Assembly: GCF_031326225.1 (NCBI RefSeq)
Contig: NZ_CP133720.1
Coordinates: forward strand, 1,116,001-1,180,000
Direction of reading: 5' to 3'
Length of the DNA: 64,000 bases
DNA from: Undibacterium cyanobacteriorum
GTDB lineage: Bacteria; Pseudomonadota; Gammaproteobacteria; Burkholderiales; Burkholderiaceae_D
The translations under genes and the position numbers were made by a program. The notes under the pieces were generated by a model. That model made no database searches. It saw only the letters and a program-made list of their open reading frames with translations, and was not told the DNA's origin. Below are positions 1 to 8,522 of this stretch, piece by piece; within the stretch, counting starts at the first letter, position 1; each line of letters opens with the position of its first letter.

Positions 1-172
1 TAAAGGCCGACTGCATACCGGGCAAGACACGCACTACTTTGCCGAGGTAGATGTTGCCGACTAAGCCGCGTGACAGCGTGCGTTCGATGTGCAGCTCTTG
101 CACCGCACCTTGAAACATCAGCGCAACGCGCGTTTCTTGCGGCGTGATGTTGATCAGAAGATTTTCGCTCAT
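1..172 (-). CDS. rng: Ribonuclease G, N-terminal fragment (cut by window edge)
   Basis: Only the first 57 codons are inside the window; the gene continues beyond position 1. The protein starts MSENLLINITPQETRVAL and runs into a segment with LHIERTLSRGLVGNIYLGKV, the typical beginning of RNase G/E proteins leading into the S1 RNA-binding domain. RNase G is a cytoplasmic endonuclease that matures the 5' end of 16S rRNA and degrades some mRNAs. It lies 20 bases downstream of maf on the same strand, the usual rng-maf order in Burkholderiales, so the two are probably co-transcribed. The catalytic domain and zinc link are not visible here. Confidence 0.88.
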   Translation of the reverse strand, partial: MSENLLINITPQETRVALMFQGAVQELHIERTLSRGLVGNIYLGKVVRVLPGMQSAF

Positions 173-192
173 TTGGATTCAATTTTTGATAT

Positions 193-804
193 TTAAGAAT
201 TCTTAAAGTAGCCTAGTAGTTCGCAGGTCTCGAACAGGGGAAGCCCCATGATGCCTGAGTAACTGCCACTGATATGTTCGATGAAGCGCGCAGCCATACC
301 TTGGATGCCATAGCCACCGGCTTTGTCATACGGTTCAGCGCTATCACAATAAGCGGCGATTTGCGCAGCACTTAAAGGAGCGAAGCGTACTTCCGAACAT
401 TGTGTTCGTTGTAGAAGCTGATGTTGATATTTCACGGCGATGCTGGTCAGCACTTGATGCGTATTGCCGGCTAACTGCGTCAGCATGGCAATCGCATGTT
501 CGCGATCACTCGGTTTGCCGAGGATTTGTTGACCCAAGACGACCGTTGTATCGGCAGCTAAAACGGGATGTGGCGGCAAGTGCCGCGCCAACATCGCATT
601 CCATGCGGCGCTGGCTTTCTCTTGCGTTACGCGGGCCACATAGGCTTCAGGCAATTCCCCTGGATAGACTTCTTCAGTGACATCGGGTCCGCGCGGCGGT
701 AGATCACGCAGAAGTAAGACTTCGAAATCGATACCAACCTGACGCAATAATTCACGTCGACGTGGGCTTTTCGAAGCGAGATAAAGTTTTTGCTGATAGC
801 CCAT
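193..804 (-). CDS. maf: Maf family nucleotide pyrophosphatase
   Basis: A 203-residue protein of normal length for Maf/YhdE. The N-terminus holds the family signature LASKSPRRRELL, the nucleotide-binding loop, and further on are AADTTVVLGQQILGKP and the YDKAGGYGIQG segment, all conserved in Maf proteins. Members hydrolyse dTTP, UTP or related non-canonical nucleoside triphosphates to monophosphates; which substrate subgroup this belongs to I cannot settle by eye, though the KSPRR form suggests the YhdE type. It sits between rlmH and rng on the same strand. The ATG at 804 places the signature at residues 10-17, as expected. Confidence 0.92.
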   Translation of the reverse strand: MGYQQKLYLASKSPRRRELLRQVGIDFEVLLLRDLPPRGPDVTEEVYPGELPEAYVARVTQEKASAAWNAMLARHLPPHPVLAADTTVVLGQQILGKPSDREHAIAMLTQLAGNTHQVLTSIAVKYQHQLLQRTQCSEVRFAPLSAAQIAAYCDSAEPYDKAGGYGIQGMAARFIEHISGSYSGIMGLPLFETCELLGYFKNS

Positions 805-847
805 AGCTACATTCCTGATGCTCGGCTCAGTCGCATCCTTGAATCAA

Positions 848-935
848 CTAGGCTTCAGGGGAAATCGACTTCGCGTAATAGAGTTGTTCTGCTAATAATA
901 CACGGAGCATCGTTTGTGGCAAAGCAAATCCGTCA
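848..935 (-). pseudogene. Decayed duplicate of the 3' end of rlmH
   Basis: On the minus strand this stretch reads, without an internal stop, RDGFALPQTMLRVLLAEQLYYAKSISPEA and then a stop; this aligns with the C-terminus of the intact RlmH next door (LTLPHGMVRVLLAEQLYRAWSI). Positions 882-904 are identical to 1023-1045 over 23 bases and the flanks match partly. The offset of 141 bases is exactly 47 codons, so the reading frame is kept. There is no start codon in good context and a stop lies upstream in frame, so I call it a non-functional remnant of a tandem duplication or of recombination with a divergent rlmH. Confidence 0.6.
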
Positions 936-973
936 CGGTTTAGTCACTGTTTGTGGCGAGGGCGAAAGCGTCG

Positions 974-1444
974 CTAAACCCGATGATAGGGATGATTCTG
1001 GGTGATCGACCAAGCGCGATAAAGTTGTTCTGCTAATAATACACGCACCATCCCGTGTGGCAAAGTTAAACTGGAGATACGAATCAAGCCATCAGCCTTC
1101 GCCTTAAATTCGGCATCTAAACCGTCGGCACCGCCAATCACGAAGACCACGTCGCGACCATCTTGTTGCCAGTCGGTGAGGCTCTTGGCGAGCGCCACTG
1201 AGGTCAAGTCCTTACCGCGTTCATCGAGTGCAATCACGCGTGCATTCTTGGGAATCACTGCCTCAATCTTCTCACGCTCCAAGGCCATCACGGTTTCGGC
1301 GGTCTTACTGCCAGAGCGTTCGATCGGTTTTATTTCTTTAAGATGTATCCGAATTTCAGGCGGCATACGTTTAGCGTACTCCTGAAAACCGGTTTCTATC
1401 CATGATGGCATTTTGTGGCCGACGGCGGCGATGATGAGTTGCAT
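974..1444 (-). CDS. rlmH: 23S rRNA (pseudouridine1915-N3)-methyltransferase RlmH
   Basis: A 156-residue SPOUT-class methyltransferase that methylates pseudouridine 1915 in helix 69 of 23S rRNA on assembled ribosomes, using S-adenosylmethionine. The N-terminus MQLIIAAVGHKMPSWI, the cofactor-loop segment VFVIGGADGLD and the C-terminal LLAEQLYRAWSI...HPYHR are all diagnostic. Length matches the family (about 155). It lies downstream of rsfS, as in most Betaproteobacteria, but a terminator at 1634-1668 separates the two, so rlmH-maf-rng may form their own unit. A degenerate copy of its last codons follows directly (848-935). Confidence 0.95.
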   Translation of the reverse strand: MQLIIAAVGHKMPSWIETGFQEYAKRMPPEIRIHLKEIKPIERSGSKTAETVMALEREKIEAVIPKNARVIALDERGKDLTSVALAKSLTDWQQDGRDVVFVIGGADGLDAEFKAKADGLIRISSLTLPHGMVRVLLAEQLYRAWSITQNHPYHRV

Positions 1445-1633
1445 GATGGTGGCGAGATGGATTGTGTTTTGTGATTATACGTTGGGTCAATGGTTTATTG
1501 CGATGCGCGTCGAGGCAGAAATTCAACTACTGATCTCAGTCATCGCATTGCACTCGTCACGAAAGGCCAAGTCTATTCTGGAATGAATTTTAGAATGGTT
1601 ACCGATCGATACTTGCTCGATGGTTCCTAGCGC

Positions 1634-1668
1634 AAAACAAAAAAAGGAAGCCCGTAAGCTTCCTTTTT
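1634..1668 (-). terminator. Intrinsic terminator after rsfS
   Basis: Inverted repeat GGAAGC...GCTTCC extended by A/T pairs, followed on the minus strand by a long T-rich tract (complement of the A run at 1635-1645). It sits about 25 bases beyond the rsfS stop and would end the nadD-rsfS transcript. The flanking A and T runs make it potentially bidirectional. Confidence 0.8.
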
Positions 1669-1691
1669 GATTCAACATCAAGCGAATCGGC

Positions 1692-2375
1692 TTATTCAGC
1701 AGCCTTACGACGCGTAGTCGTTTTCTTCGCTGCGGCTGCTTTAGCGGAGGCCGTGGCTGTCTTGGATGCAGCGACTTTGACACGGCCGCCTGTTGGAATT
1801 TTGGCAGTGCCGCTGGCGCTAGAAGTAGCGCGTGGTTTGCGCGCTGGTTTGTCGCCAGCCAATTCTGCTGCGACTTTGCTGACGCGTGGCTTACGTGCTG
1901 GTTTCTTTTCTTCGTCGTCGACTGTGGTTTGAATCGCCATCATGTCATGCGTGACTTCCACTGCTGCTTTGCTGCGCGTTGCGCGTTTTGGTTTGTCAGC
2001 ATCGTCGCTGGCGACTTTCTTCGCACCGCGTTTTGCTGCACCCATTTTCACTTCTTTGCCGCCCCAGATTTCTTCTAAGCGGTAGTAAGCGCGAATCGCT
2101 GGTTGCATGATGTGAACGATCATATCGCCCAAGTCAACCAATACCCATTCACCGGTCTCTTCACCTTCCATACCGACGATGTCGCCGCCAGCTTCTTTGA
2201 CCTTATCGCGTACCGATGCAGCCAATGCTTTGGTTTGGCGATTCGAAGTACCGGAAGCGACGCAAACGCGGTCGAATAAGCTAGTGATCTCGGTGGTGTC
2301 GAAGATTTGAATTTCTTGGCCTTTAACGTCTTCGAGTGCGTCGAATACGAGGGTTTGTAGTTTTTTGATATCCAT
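1692..2375 (-). CDS. rsfS: Ribosome silencing factor RsfS with long basic C-terminal tail
   Basis: Residues 1-115 are a standard RsfS (DUF143) domain: MDIKKLQTLVFDALEDVKGQ, then SGTSNRQTKALAASVRDKVK and GEWVLVDLGDMIVHIM. RsfS binds ribosomal protein L14 (uL14) and blocks subunit joining in starvation. The protein is 227 residues, about twice the usual 105-130. The extra 110 residues are rich in Lys, Ala, Arg and Thr, with repeated KPARKPR-type motifs resembling histone H1/AT-hook tails; they are probably disordered and could bind RNA or DNA (inference). It follows nadD by 93 bases, the conserved nadD-rsfS arrangement. The tail uses the same frame with no sign of a frameshift. Confidence 0.93.
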   Translation of the reverse strand: MDIKKLQTLVFDALEDVKGQEIQIFDTTEITSLFDRVCVASGTSNRQTKALAASVRDKVKEAGGDIVGMEGEETGEWVLVDLGDMIVHIMQPAIRAYYRLEEIWGGKEVKMGAAKRGAKKVASDDADKPKRATRSKAAVEVTHDMMAIQTTVDDEEKKPARKPRVSKVAAELAGDKPARKPRATSSASGTAKIPTGGRVKVAASKTATASAKAAAAKKTTTRRKAAE

Positions 2376-2468
2376 AATGTCCTAATTTTCTGCGATGTTA
2401 GTTCAAGGGCAAAGGTTCATGTGAACTGAAGCTTGCCGTGGCGCGATCGCTGGTATGAACAGCACGCG

Positions 2469-3152
2469 CTAATTGTAAATCGAATGGCTTTGCAAGTAGT
2501 CTAACACCTTGCGCGGAATTAGCGCGATGCTTTCCTTGCTTTGCCCTTGTTGCTGCAACGACGCGCGAATTCGTGTTGCAGAAATATCCCAAGCCAAGCC
2601 CGTTTCTAGCCATGTTTTGCCAAAACAACATTGCTTGAAGCGCGCAATATCCAATTCGTTTTGTGCATGACCCCAAAGGCTGACAAATTCGCTGGGAAGT
2701 TCGTCGAGCTGCAAGCTGTAGCCTGGTCTTGCCGCTGCGACGATGTGTGCCAGTTGGAAGAGCTGTTGCCAATTCTTCCAGGTAGTGAGATTGCGGAACT
2801 GGTCCGCGCCTATCAATAAAATCAAAGCAGTGGTCTCACCATAGTACTGCCTTAATTGTTCTAAAGTATCCACCGTGTAACTGGGGATTTGTTGTTCTGC
2901 ACGCTCGACTTCTTGCTGGTCGATCTGAACCGGGATGCTGAGTTCACCTTCAAATGCTAAACGCAACATGTCTGAGCGTTGGGCTGGGCTCGCTTTTAAG
3001 CCTGCCTTTTGCCACGGCTGACCCGCCGGAATCAAACGTACCTCGTCAACAGAAAAGCGTTGCGCCACATGCTTGACCATCTCCACATGTCCACTGTGAA
3101 CGGGATCGAAACTCCCGCCAAAGATGAGCACGGTTTTAGTAGGGATAGGCAT
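2469..3152 (-). CDS. nadD: Nicotinate-nucleotide adenylyltransferase
   Basis: A 227-residue enzyme converting nicotinate mononucleotide and ATP to deamido-NAD in NAD biosynthesis. It carries the nucleotidyltransferase motif GGSFDPVHSGH near residues 12-22 and the second conserved motif ISATRIR near the C-terminus, both ATP-binding. Length and the start MPIPTKTVLIFGGSFD fit the family. It lies 81 bases downstream of hemF and upstream of rsfS on the same strand. Confidence 0.95.
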   Translation of the reverse strand: MPIPTKTVLIFGGSFDPVHSGHVEMVKHVAQRFSVDEVRLIPAGQPWQKAGLKASPAQRSDMLRLAFEGELSIPVQIDQQEVERAEQQIPSYTVDTLEQLRQYYGETTALILLIGADQFRNLTTWKNWQQLFQLAHIVAAARPGYSLQLDELPSEFVSLWGHAQNELDIARFKQCCFGKTWLETGLAWDISATRIRASLQQQGQSKESIALIPRKVLDYLQSHSIYN

Positions 3153-3233
3153 GGTTTAAATTTGTTGATTCGATCTGCACTTCACTATCGATGCTGATTG
3201 ATTGGCACTTGTTTTTAGTGCCGACAAGCTCGC

Positions 3234-4133
3234 TTAAACCCATTCGCGATGAATCAAGAAATCTGTCCACAAACGCGCTTCTGGGCTGCCGGTTTCTGGC
3301 GTCCAGTTATAACGCCATTTCACGATCGGCGGCATCGACATCAAAATTGATTCGGTGCGACCACCGGATTGCAAACCGAAATGCGTGCCACGATCGAAGA
3401 CTAAATTGAATTCAACGTAGCGACCACGACGGTAGGCTTGGAAATCGCGTTCGCGTTCACCATAGCTGGTATCTTTGCGGCGCTCTAAAATGGGGCGATA
3501 GGCTTTCACGAAGGCATCGCCGACGCTGCGCATCATCGCAAAACTTTGTTCAAACGGCTGATGGTTGTAATCATCAAAGAACACACCACCGACACCGCGT
3601 GGTTCTTTACGATGTTTGAGATAAAAATACTCATCACACCATTTTTTGAAGCGCGGATATAGATCATCGCCAAAACCTTGCAATGCATCTTTGCAGGTTT
3701 GATGGAAGTGCTTGGCATCGTCTTCTTCGCCGTAGTAGGGCGTTAAATCCATGCCGCCACCGAACCACCAAACTGGATCTTGTCCTTCAGCATAGGTCGT
3801 GAAAAAGCGCACATTCATGTGCACTGTTGGCGCGTAGGGATTGCGCGGATGCAGCACCAGCGACACGCCCATCGCTTCCCATTGGCGTCCCGCCAACTCG
3901 GGCCGACTAGCCGCAGCAGACGGTGGCAAATTATTGCCCATCACATGTGAGAAATTTACACCACCACGTTCAAAGACATTGCCTTCTTCGATCACGCGCG
4001 AAATACCGCCACCACCTTCAGGACGTTCCCAACTATCGGTAATGAAAGAGCAACCATCGACTTCTTCCATCGCCGCAACGATAGAGGCTTGGAGGCCGAG
4101 AAGGTATTGTTTTACGGAATTGGCGTCGGTCAT
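3234..4133 (-). CDS. hemF: Oxygen-dependent coproporphyrinogen III oxidase
   Basis: HemF converts coproporphyrinogen III to protoporphyrinogen IX with O2 in haem synthesis. From the ATG at 4133 the protein is 299 residues (MTDANSVKQYLLGLQ...), the same length as E. coli HemF; an in-frame GTG at 4172 would add 13 residues unlike the family, so I reject it. Conserved blocks include GGGGISRV, the HMNVRFF strand, WWFGGGMDLTPYY and RGRYVEFNLVFDRGT-like sequence in the C-terminal half. No strong ribosome-binding site is visible. It is in the purD-hemF-nadD-rsfS run on the minus strand. Confidence 0.95.
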   Translation of the reverse strand: MTDANSVKQYLLGLQASIVAAMEEVDGCSFITDSWERPEGGGGISRVIEEGNVFERGGVNFSHVMGNNLPPSAAASRPELAGRQWEAMGVSLVLHPRNPYAPTVHMNVRFFTTYAEGQDPVWWFGGGMDLTPYYGEEDDAKHFHQTCKDALQGFGDDLYPRFKKWCDEYFYLKHRKEPRGVGGVFFDDYNHQPFEQSFAMMRSVGDAFVKAYRPILERRKDTSYGERERDFQAYRRGRYVEFNLVFDRGTHFGLQSGGRTESILMSMPPIVKWRYNWTPETGSPEARLWTDFLIHREWV

Positions 4134-4162
4134 TTTTTTGATGTGATAAAAAACTATTTTTC

Positions 4163-4298
4163 TTAAAACCACTCAACACAGAGACACAGAGGCGCAGAGA
4201 AGAGCAGGAGAAACCCTGAAGCAAAACTCGAAGTCTCATTCGCACTTCTCTAGCTTTTCCTCTGTGTCTCTGTGTCTCCGTGTTGAGGGGTTTTGAAT
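4163..4298. repeat. Long imperfect palindrome between hemF and purD
   Basis: Two arms of about 45 bases in opposite orientation, separated by about 45 bases. The left arm has CTCAACACAGAGACACAGAG and the right arm its near-complement CTCTGTGTCTCTGTGTCTCC followed by GTGTTGAG. Identity between arm and reverse complement is roughly 85 percent by eye. It fills the hemF-purD gap. Repeats with a CTCTGTGTCTCTGTG core are known as dispersed elements in many bacterial genomes (general knowledge, not checked here), so this may be a small mobile or REP-like repeat; it could also fold as RNA in the purD-hemF transcript. Confidence 0.7.
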
Positions 4299-4322
4299 TT
4301 GATTTTCGCTCAGTGCTTACGC

Positions 4323-5597
4323 TCAGTGTTTGCGATTGAGTGCACGCCAGCCGATGTCTTTGCGGTATTGCGCGCCAGCGAAGTTAATTTTCTCAACGAC
4401 GTCATACGCATGTTTTTGCGCTGTTTTGACCGTGTCACCCAAGCCGACTACGCAGAGTACGCGGCCACCACTGACACTCAATTTGCCACCGACTAAAGTG
4501 GTGCCAGCATGGAAAGTCACACAGTCGCTTGTCTCTGCAGGGATGCCGGTAATCTCCGCACCTTTTTCTGGTGTGACTGGATAGCCTTTGGCTGCCATCA
4601 CCACACCCATTGCAGTACGGCGATCCCATTCGAGTTCGATGCTGTCTAAAGTGCCGTTGACGGCGTGTTCCATCACGGTCACCAAATCGGTTTTCAAGCG
4701 CGACATGATCGGTTGTGTTTCAGGATCGCCCATACGGCAATTGAATTCCAAAGTCTTAGGGTTGCCATGATCGTCAATCATCAAACCGGCATACAAGAAT
4801 CCAGTGAAGATGATGCCGTCTTTGGCCATGCCTTGCACAGTCGGCTGAATGATTTCGCGCATCACGCGTGCATGCAATTGCGGCGTGACGATTGGGGCTG
4901 GGGAGTAAGCGCCCATGCCGCCAGTATTCGGACCTTGATCGTTGTCGAGCAAACGCTTGTGATCTTGCGAGGTCGCCAAAGGTAAAATATTCTTACCGTC
5001 CACCATCACGATGAAGCTGGCTTCTTCGCCGGCTAAGAATTCTTCGATGACCACACGAGCACCCGCGTCGCCTAGTTTGTTATCGGCCAACATCATATCG
5101 ATCGCAGCATGCGCTTCATCCAAACTCATGGCCACGACCACGCCTTTACCTGCCGCTAGACCATCAGCTTTGATGACGATCGGTGCGCCTTTTTGATTGA
5201 TGTAATCGTGTGCTGCTTGCAAGTCAGAAAAAGTTTGATATTCGGCTGTCGGAATTTGATGGCGATGCATGAAGGCTTTGGCGAAGTCTTTCGAACTTTC
5301 CAATTGCGCCGCTTCTTTGGTAGGGCCAAAAATCTTTAAGCCTTTGTCGCGGAAAATATTCACGATTCCAGCCGCCAAAGGCACTTCTGGGCCCACCACG
5401 GTAATCGCAATGTGCTCTTGCATCGCGAACTCAGCCAAAGCTTGCGGATCGCTGAAATTGATATTGCGTAGATTCTTATTCAACTCGGTGCCGCCGTTAC
5501 CAGGCGCAACAAACACCATTTGCACACGTTCAGATTGCGCCAATTTCCATGCTAATGCATGTTCACGACCACCGGAGCCGACTACGAGAATTTTCAT
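4323..5597 (-). CDS. purD: Phosphoribosylamine-glycine ligase
   Basis: A 424-residue ATP-grasp enzyme forming glycinamide ribonucleotide, the second step of purine synthesis. The N-terminus MKILVVGSGGREHALAWKL is the classic PurD start. Other family blocks: VVGPEVPLAAGIVN, the ATP-binding IVIKADGLAAGKGVVV, the HKRLLDNDQGPNTGGMGAYSP segment and FNCRMGDPETQ with metal ligands. Length is standard. It precedes hemF on the same strand, separated by the palindromic repeat at 4163-4298. Confidence 0.97.
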   Translation of the reverse strand: MKILVVGSGGREHALAWKLAQSERVQMVFVAPGNGGTELNKNLRNINFSDPQALAEFAMQEHIAITVVGPEVPLAAGIVNIFRDKGLKIFGPTKEAAQLESSKDFAKAFMHRHQIPTAEYQTFSDLQAAHDYINQKGAPIVIKADGLAAGKGVVVAMSLDEAHAAIDMMLADNKLGDAGARVVIEEFLAGEEASFIVMVDGKNILPLATSQDHKRLLDNDQGPNTGGMGAYSPAPIVTPQLHARVMREIIQPTVQGMAKDGIIFTGFLYAGLMIDDHGNPKTLEFNCRMGDPETQPIMSRLKTDLVTVMEHAVNGTLDSIELEWDRRTAMGVVMAAKGYPVTPEKGAEITGIPAETSDCVTFHAGTTLVGGKLSVSGGRVLCVVGLGDTVKTAQKHAYDVVEKINFAGAQYRKDIGWRALNRKH

Positions 5598-5793
5598 TTT
5601 GTACTCTGAATAAGTGAGTTAAGTTGATGTTTGTTACGAGATGGTTCAGCTAAAAGATTAAATCCCTAAACTGCGCCTTTGAGTAAGCCAGAAATTCAAT
5701 TATAGGGATGCAGCGCAAGGCGCCAAGCACAGCAATACGTCAGCATTGCGCGCATTGGCAACGCCGCGATGCGCCCTAGAATTGGATTTATGC

Positions 5794-6519
5794 TTACTCA
5801 ACGATGATGGCGTTTGTAAAAACTTCCTGTACATCATCCAAATTTTCCAAGGCATCGATAATCTTTTGCATTTTCACTGCATCGTCGCCGGTAAATTCGG
5901 TTTCTGTTTGTGGCTTCATGACGACTTCAGCGACTTCTGGTTTGAAGCCGGCTTTTTCGAGTGCATCTTTAACGGCCGACAAATCATGCGGTGGCGTAAT
6001 CACCTCGATACCGCCTTCATCATCAGTCACAACGTCATCGGCACCCGCTTCCAAAGCTGCTTCCATCAAGGCATCTTCGTTGGTGCCAGGAGCGAAAAAC
6101 ATTTGACCGCAGTGCGTGAACAAGAACGCCACAGAACCTTCAGTGCCCATATTGCCGCCGTGCTTATTGAAAGCATGACGAACTTCAGCCACGGTACGCA
6201 CGCGGTTGTCGGTCATGCAGTCAACGATAATCGCGGCGCCGCCGATACCGTAACCTTCATAGCGTACTTCTTCGTAGTTCGCGCCTTCCAAAGTGCCCGC
6301 ACCGCGTTGAATCGCGCGTGTCACGTTTTCTTTTGGCATGTTGGCGTCTGCTGCTTTTTCAACAGCCAAGCGCAAACGTGGGTTGGAAGCGATATCTTCG
6401 CCACCCATACGTGCGGCAACCGTAATTTCCTTGATTAAGCGCGTCCAGATCTTGCCGCGTTTGGCATCGGTCGCTGCTTTTTTATGTTTGATATTGGCCC
6501 ATTTACTATGTCCAGCCAT
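5794..6519 (-). CDS. YebC/PmpR-family transcriptional regulatory protein
   Basis: A 241-residue cytoplasmic protein of the YebC/TACO1 family. It starts MAGHSKWANIKHKKAATDAKRGK, diagnostic for the family, and contains EGYGIGGAAIIVDCMTDNRVRT and GSVAFLF. Family members act as DNA-binding regulators or help ribosomes through difficult sequences. The ATG at 6519 is preferred over an upstream in-frame start because it gives the universal N-terminus and has a good GAGAGAAG ribosome-binding site. It precedes purD on the minus strand with a 196-base gap. Confidence 0.95.
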   Translation of the reverse strand: MAGHSKWANIKHKKAATDAKRGKIWTRLIKEITVAARMGGEDIASNPRLRLAVEKAADANMPKENVTRAIQRGAGTLEGANYEEVRYEGYGIGGAAIIVDCMTDNRVRTVAEVRHAFNKHGGNMGTEGSVAFLFTHCGQMFFAPGTNEDALMEAALEAGADDVVTDDEGGIEVITPPHDLSAVKDALEKAGFKPEVAEVVMKPQTETEFTGDDAVKMQKIIDALENLDDVQEVFTNAIIVE

Positions 6520-6917
6520 GATCTTCTCTCTCGGATAGGCACCTTTGCCAACGGTGCGACCCTGCGTACGAGGAAATTTCGTAGCGCAATGGCAAGCTTG
6601 CAAAGGATTGGTTTTATAATGAAGACCGCTATTCTACCATAGAGCGCCCCCTTAAAACCTTGCTAAATCCGGTGAAGTGCCAGAAGTTTGTGCGGAAAAG
6701 CGTACTAAAAGATCCTTAAATGCCGCCTAAAACACGGCAAAAGTGCAGAAAAGGGTGCTTTCTTGTCGCGCATCAAAGTTGGTTGACAAAATTCAGGATG
6801 GATTTGGTGTGAACGCTCTGAACAGAAGATGCTGGCATGCGTGAAATGGGAGAAGTTGTTTTGCTGATTTGAGCTCATTTTGAGCTCCTTGTTGACTTAT
6901 TTGAGAGGACGGTATCG
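6520..6917. other. Divergent intergenic region yebC / HerA-like ATPase
   Basis: About 400 bases between divergently transcribed genes; it must carry promoters for both. I see no clear consensus promoter. A 17-base string (6739-6755, AAAAGTGCAGAAAAGGG) recurs exactly at 11674-11690 in another intergenic region. No small gene is supported. Confidence 0.4.
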
Positions 6918-8522
6918 ATGTCGAAAGCCTTATTAATCGCCAAAAGTGTGCATCAGGGACAGATCAGTGATTGGCATTTGTTATCGGATTGGGCCAATCG
7001 TCACGGTTGCATCACTGGTGCGACGGGAACCGGTAAGTCGGTCAGCTTGCAAGTCTTGGCGCAGTCCCTTTCGGATATTGGCGTGCCCGTCTTTATGGCC
7101 GACGTCAAAGGCGACTTGTCGGGTATGGCCAAAGCTGGCGGCATGAGCAGCAAGATGCAGCAACGTTGCGATTTGCTCGGGATCGAAGCGCCGCAATGGC
7201 GCGCTTGTCCGGTGACTTTCTGGGATGTGTTCGGCAAACAAGGTCATCCTGTGCGTGCCACCATTTCGGATTTAGGTCCGGTCCTATTAGGGCGCATGTT
7301 GAACCTGAATGAAACACAGGAAGGCGTGCTGCAATTGGCTTTCAAGATTGCTGACGATCATGGTTTGTTGCTACTCGATGTGAAGGACTTGCGCGCCATG
7401 CTGCAGCATCTGGGCGACAATGCCTCCGAGTTCCAAACCGAGTACGGCAATATCTCCGCCGCCAGTATCGGCGCCATTCAACGCGCTTTGTTAGCAATCT
7501 CGGAACAAGGCGGCGAGCAATTCTTCGGCGAGCCGATGTTGAATCTCGACGATATGATGCAAACCGATGCGGACGGCCGTGGCTATATCAATATTTTGGC
7601 GGCCGATCAGCTCTTGCAATCACCACGTTTGTATTCGACGTTCTTGTTGTGGATGCTATCCGAGCTTTATGAAAATTTGCCGGAAGTGGGCGATGTCGAA
7701 CAACCTAAGATGGTGTTTTTCTTCGACGAAGCGCACTTATTATTTGATGAAGCGCCGAAAGTCTTGCTGCAAAAGATTGAGCAAGTGGTGCGTTTGATCC
7801 GCTCCAAAGGCGTGGGCGTATACTTCGTCACACAAAATCCGCTGGATATTCCAGATACCGTCTTAGGCCAGCTGGGCAATCGTATTCAACACGCTTTGCG
7901 AGCTTATACGCCACGTGATCAAAAAGCCGTGCAAGCAGCGGCAGAAACTTTCCGTCCGAATCCTGATCTCGATACAGCCGCCGTGATTGGTGAGCTTGGC
8001 GTCGGCGAAGCCTTGGTTTCCTTCTTGGACGACAAAGGTCGGCCGAATATGGTACAGCGCGCTTACATCGTGCCGCCAAGCTCGCAGATTGGTGCGTTGA
8101 CGGCTGAGGAGCGTGCTGCGGTCATGAAACAGTCGATCGTGGCTGGTGTCTATGAAAAAGCGATCGATAGAGAATCGGCCTATGAGAAACTGAAGGGCAG
8201 GGTTGCTAGTACTGCAGATCAAGCTGATCAAGCATCACCGAGCGCACAAGATGAGCAAGCTTGGGGACGCAGTGCGCCGAGCTCTTCGCCAAGTCATTCA
8301 TCAAATAGATCAACCAAATCAGAACCAGCGGCGCAGCAAGACGGTGGCGGCATCGGCGGGATGTTGGGCGGCATGTTTGGAAATTTGTTTGGTGGTTCGG
8401 GCATACGTCGTCGCGATAATGTCGCTGAAACTTTGGTGAAATCAGCAGTGCGGACCATAGGTTCGCAAGTTGGGCGCGAGATTATTCGTGGTGTTTTAGG
8501 CTCGATCGTCAAGAAGCGATAA
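6918..8522 (+). CDS. HerA-like ATPase, DUF853 family
   Basis: A 534-residue protein of the DUF853 (HerA C-terminal-like) family. The Walker A motif GATGTGKS is at residues 34-41, Walker B in MVFFFDEAH near residue 266-274, and the arginine/sensor region QNPLDIPDTVLGQLGNRIQHALRA follows. HerA-FtsK ATPases pump or translocate DNA or protein; the cellular role of stand-alone DUF853 proteins is not established. Residues from about 425 are Ser/Gln-rich low-complexity linker, then a Gly/Met-rich patch (GGMLGGMFGNLFGG) and a basic tail. The ATG follows GAGAGGACGG. It stands alone, without a NurA-like nuclease partner. Confidence 0.88.
   Translation: MSKALLIAKSVHQGQISDWHLLSDWANRHGCITGATGTGKSVSLQVLAQSLSDIGVPVFMADVKGDLSGMAKAGGMSSKMQQRCDLLGIEAPQWRACPVTFWDVFGKQGHPVRATISDLGPVLLGRMLNLNETQEGVLQLAFKIADDHGLLLLDVKDLRAMLQHLGDNASEFQTEYGNISAASIGAIQRALLAISEQGGEQFFGEPMLNLDDMMQTDADGRGYINILAADQLLQSPRLYSTFLLWMLSELYENLPEVGDVEQPKMVFFFDEAHLLFDEAPKVLLQKIEQVVRLIRSKGVGVYFVTQNPLDIPDTVLGQLGNRIQHALRAYTPRDQKAVQAAAETFRPNPDLDTAAVIGELGVGEALVSFLDDKGRPNMVQRAYIVPPSSQIGALTAEERAAVMKQSIVAGVYEKAIDRESAYEKLKGRVASTADQADQASPSAQDEQAWGRSAPSSSPSHSSNRSTKSEPAAQQDGGGIGGMLGGMFGNLFGGSGIRRRDNVAETLVKSAVRTIGSQVGREIIRGVLGSIVKKR

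Noticed and set aside
402..1005. Plus-strand frames opposite maf and across the maf-rlmH gap
   Set aside because: They are antisense shadows; 790-1005 partly reads the reverse of the decayed rlmH copy and has no protein-like composition.
4134..4172. Longer hemF start at GTG 4172
   Set aside because: It extends the protein beyond the standard length and into the palindromic repeat; the ATG at 4133 gives exactly 299 residues.
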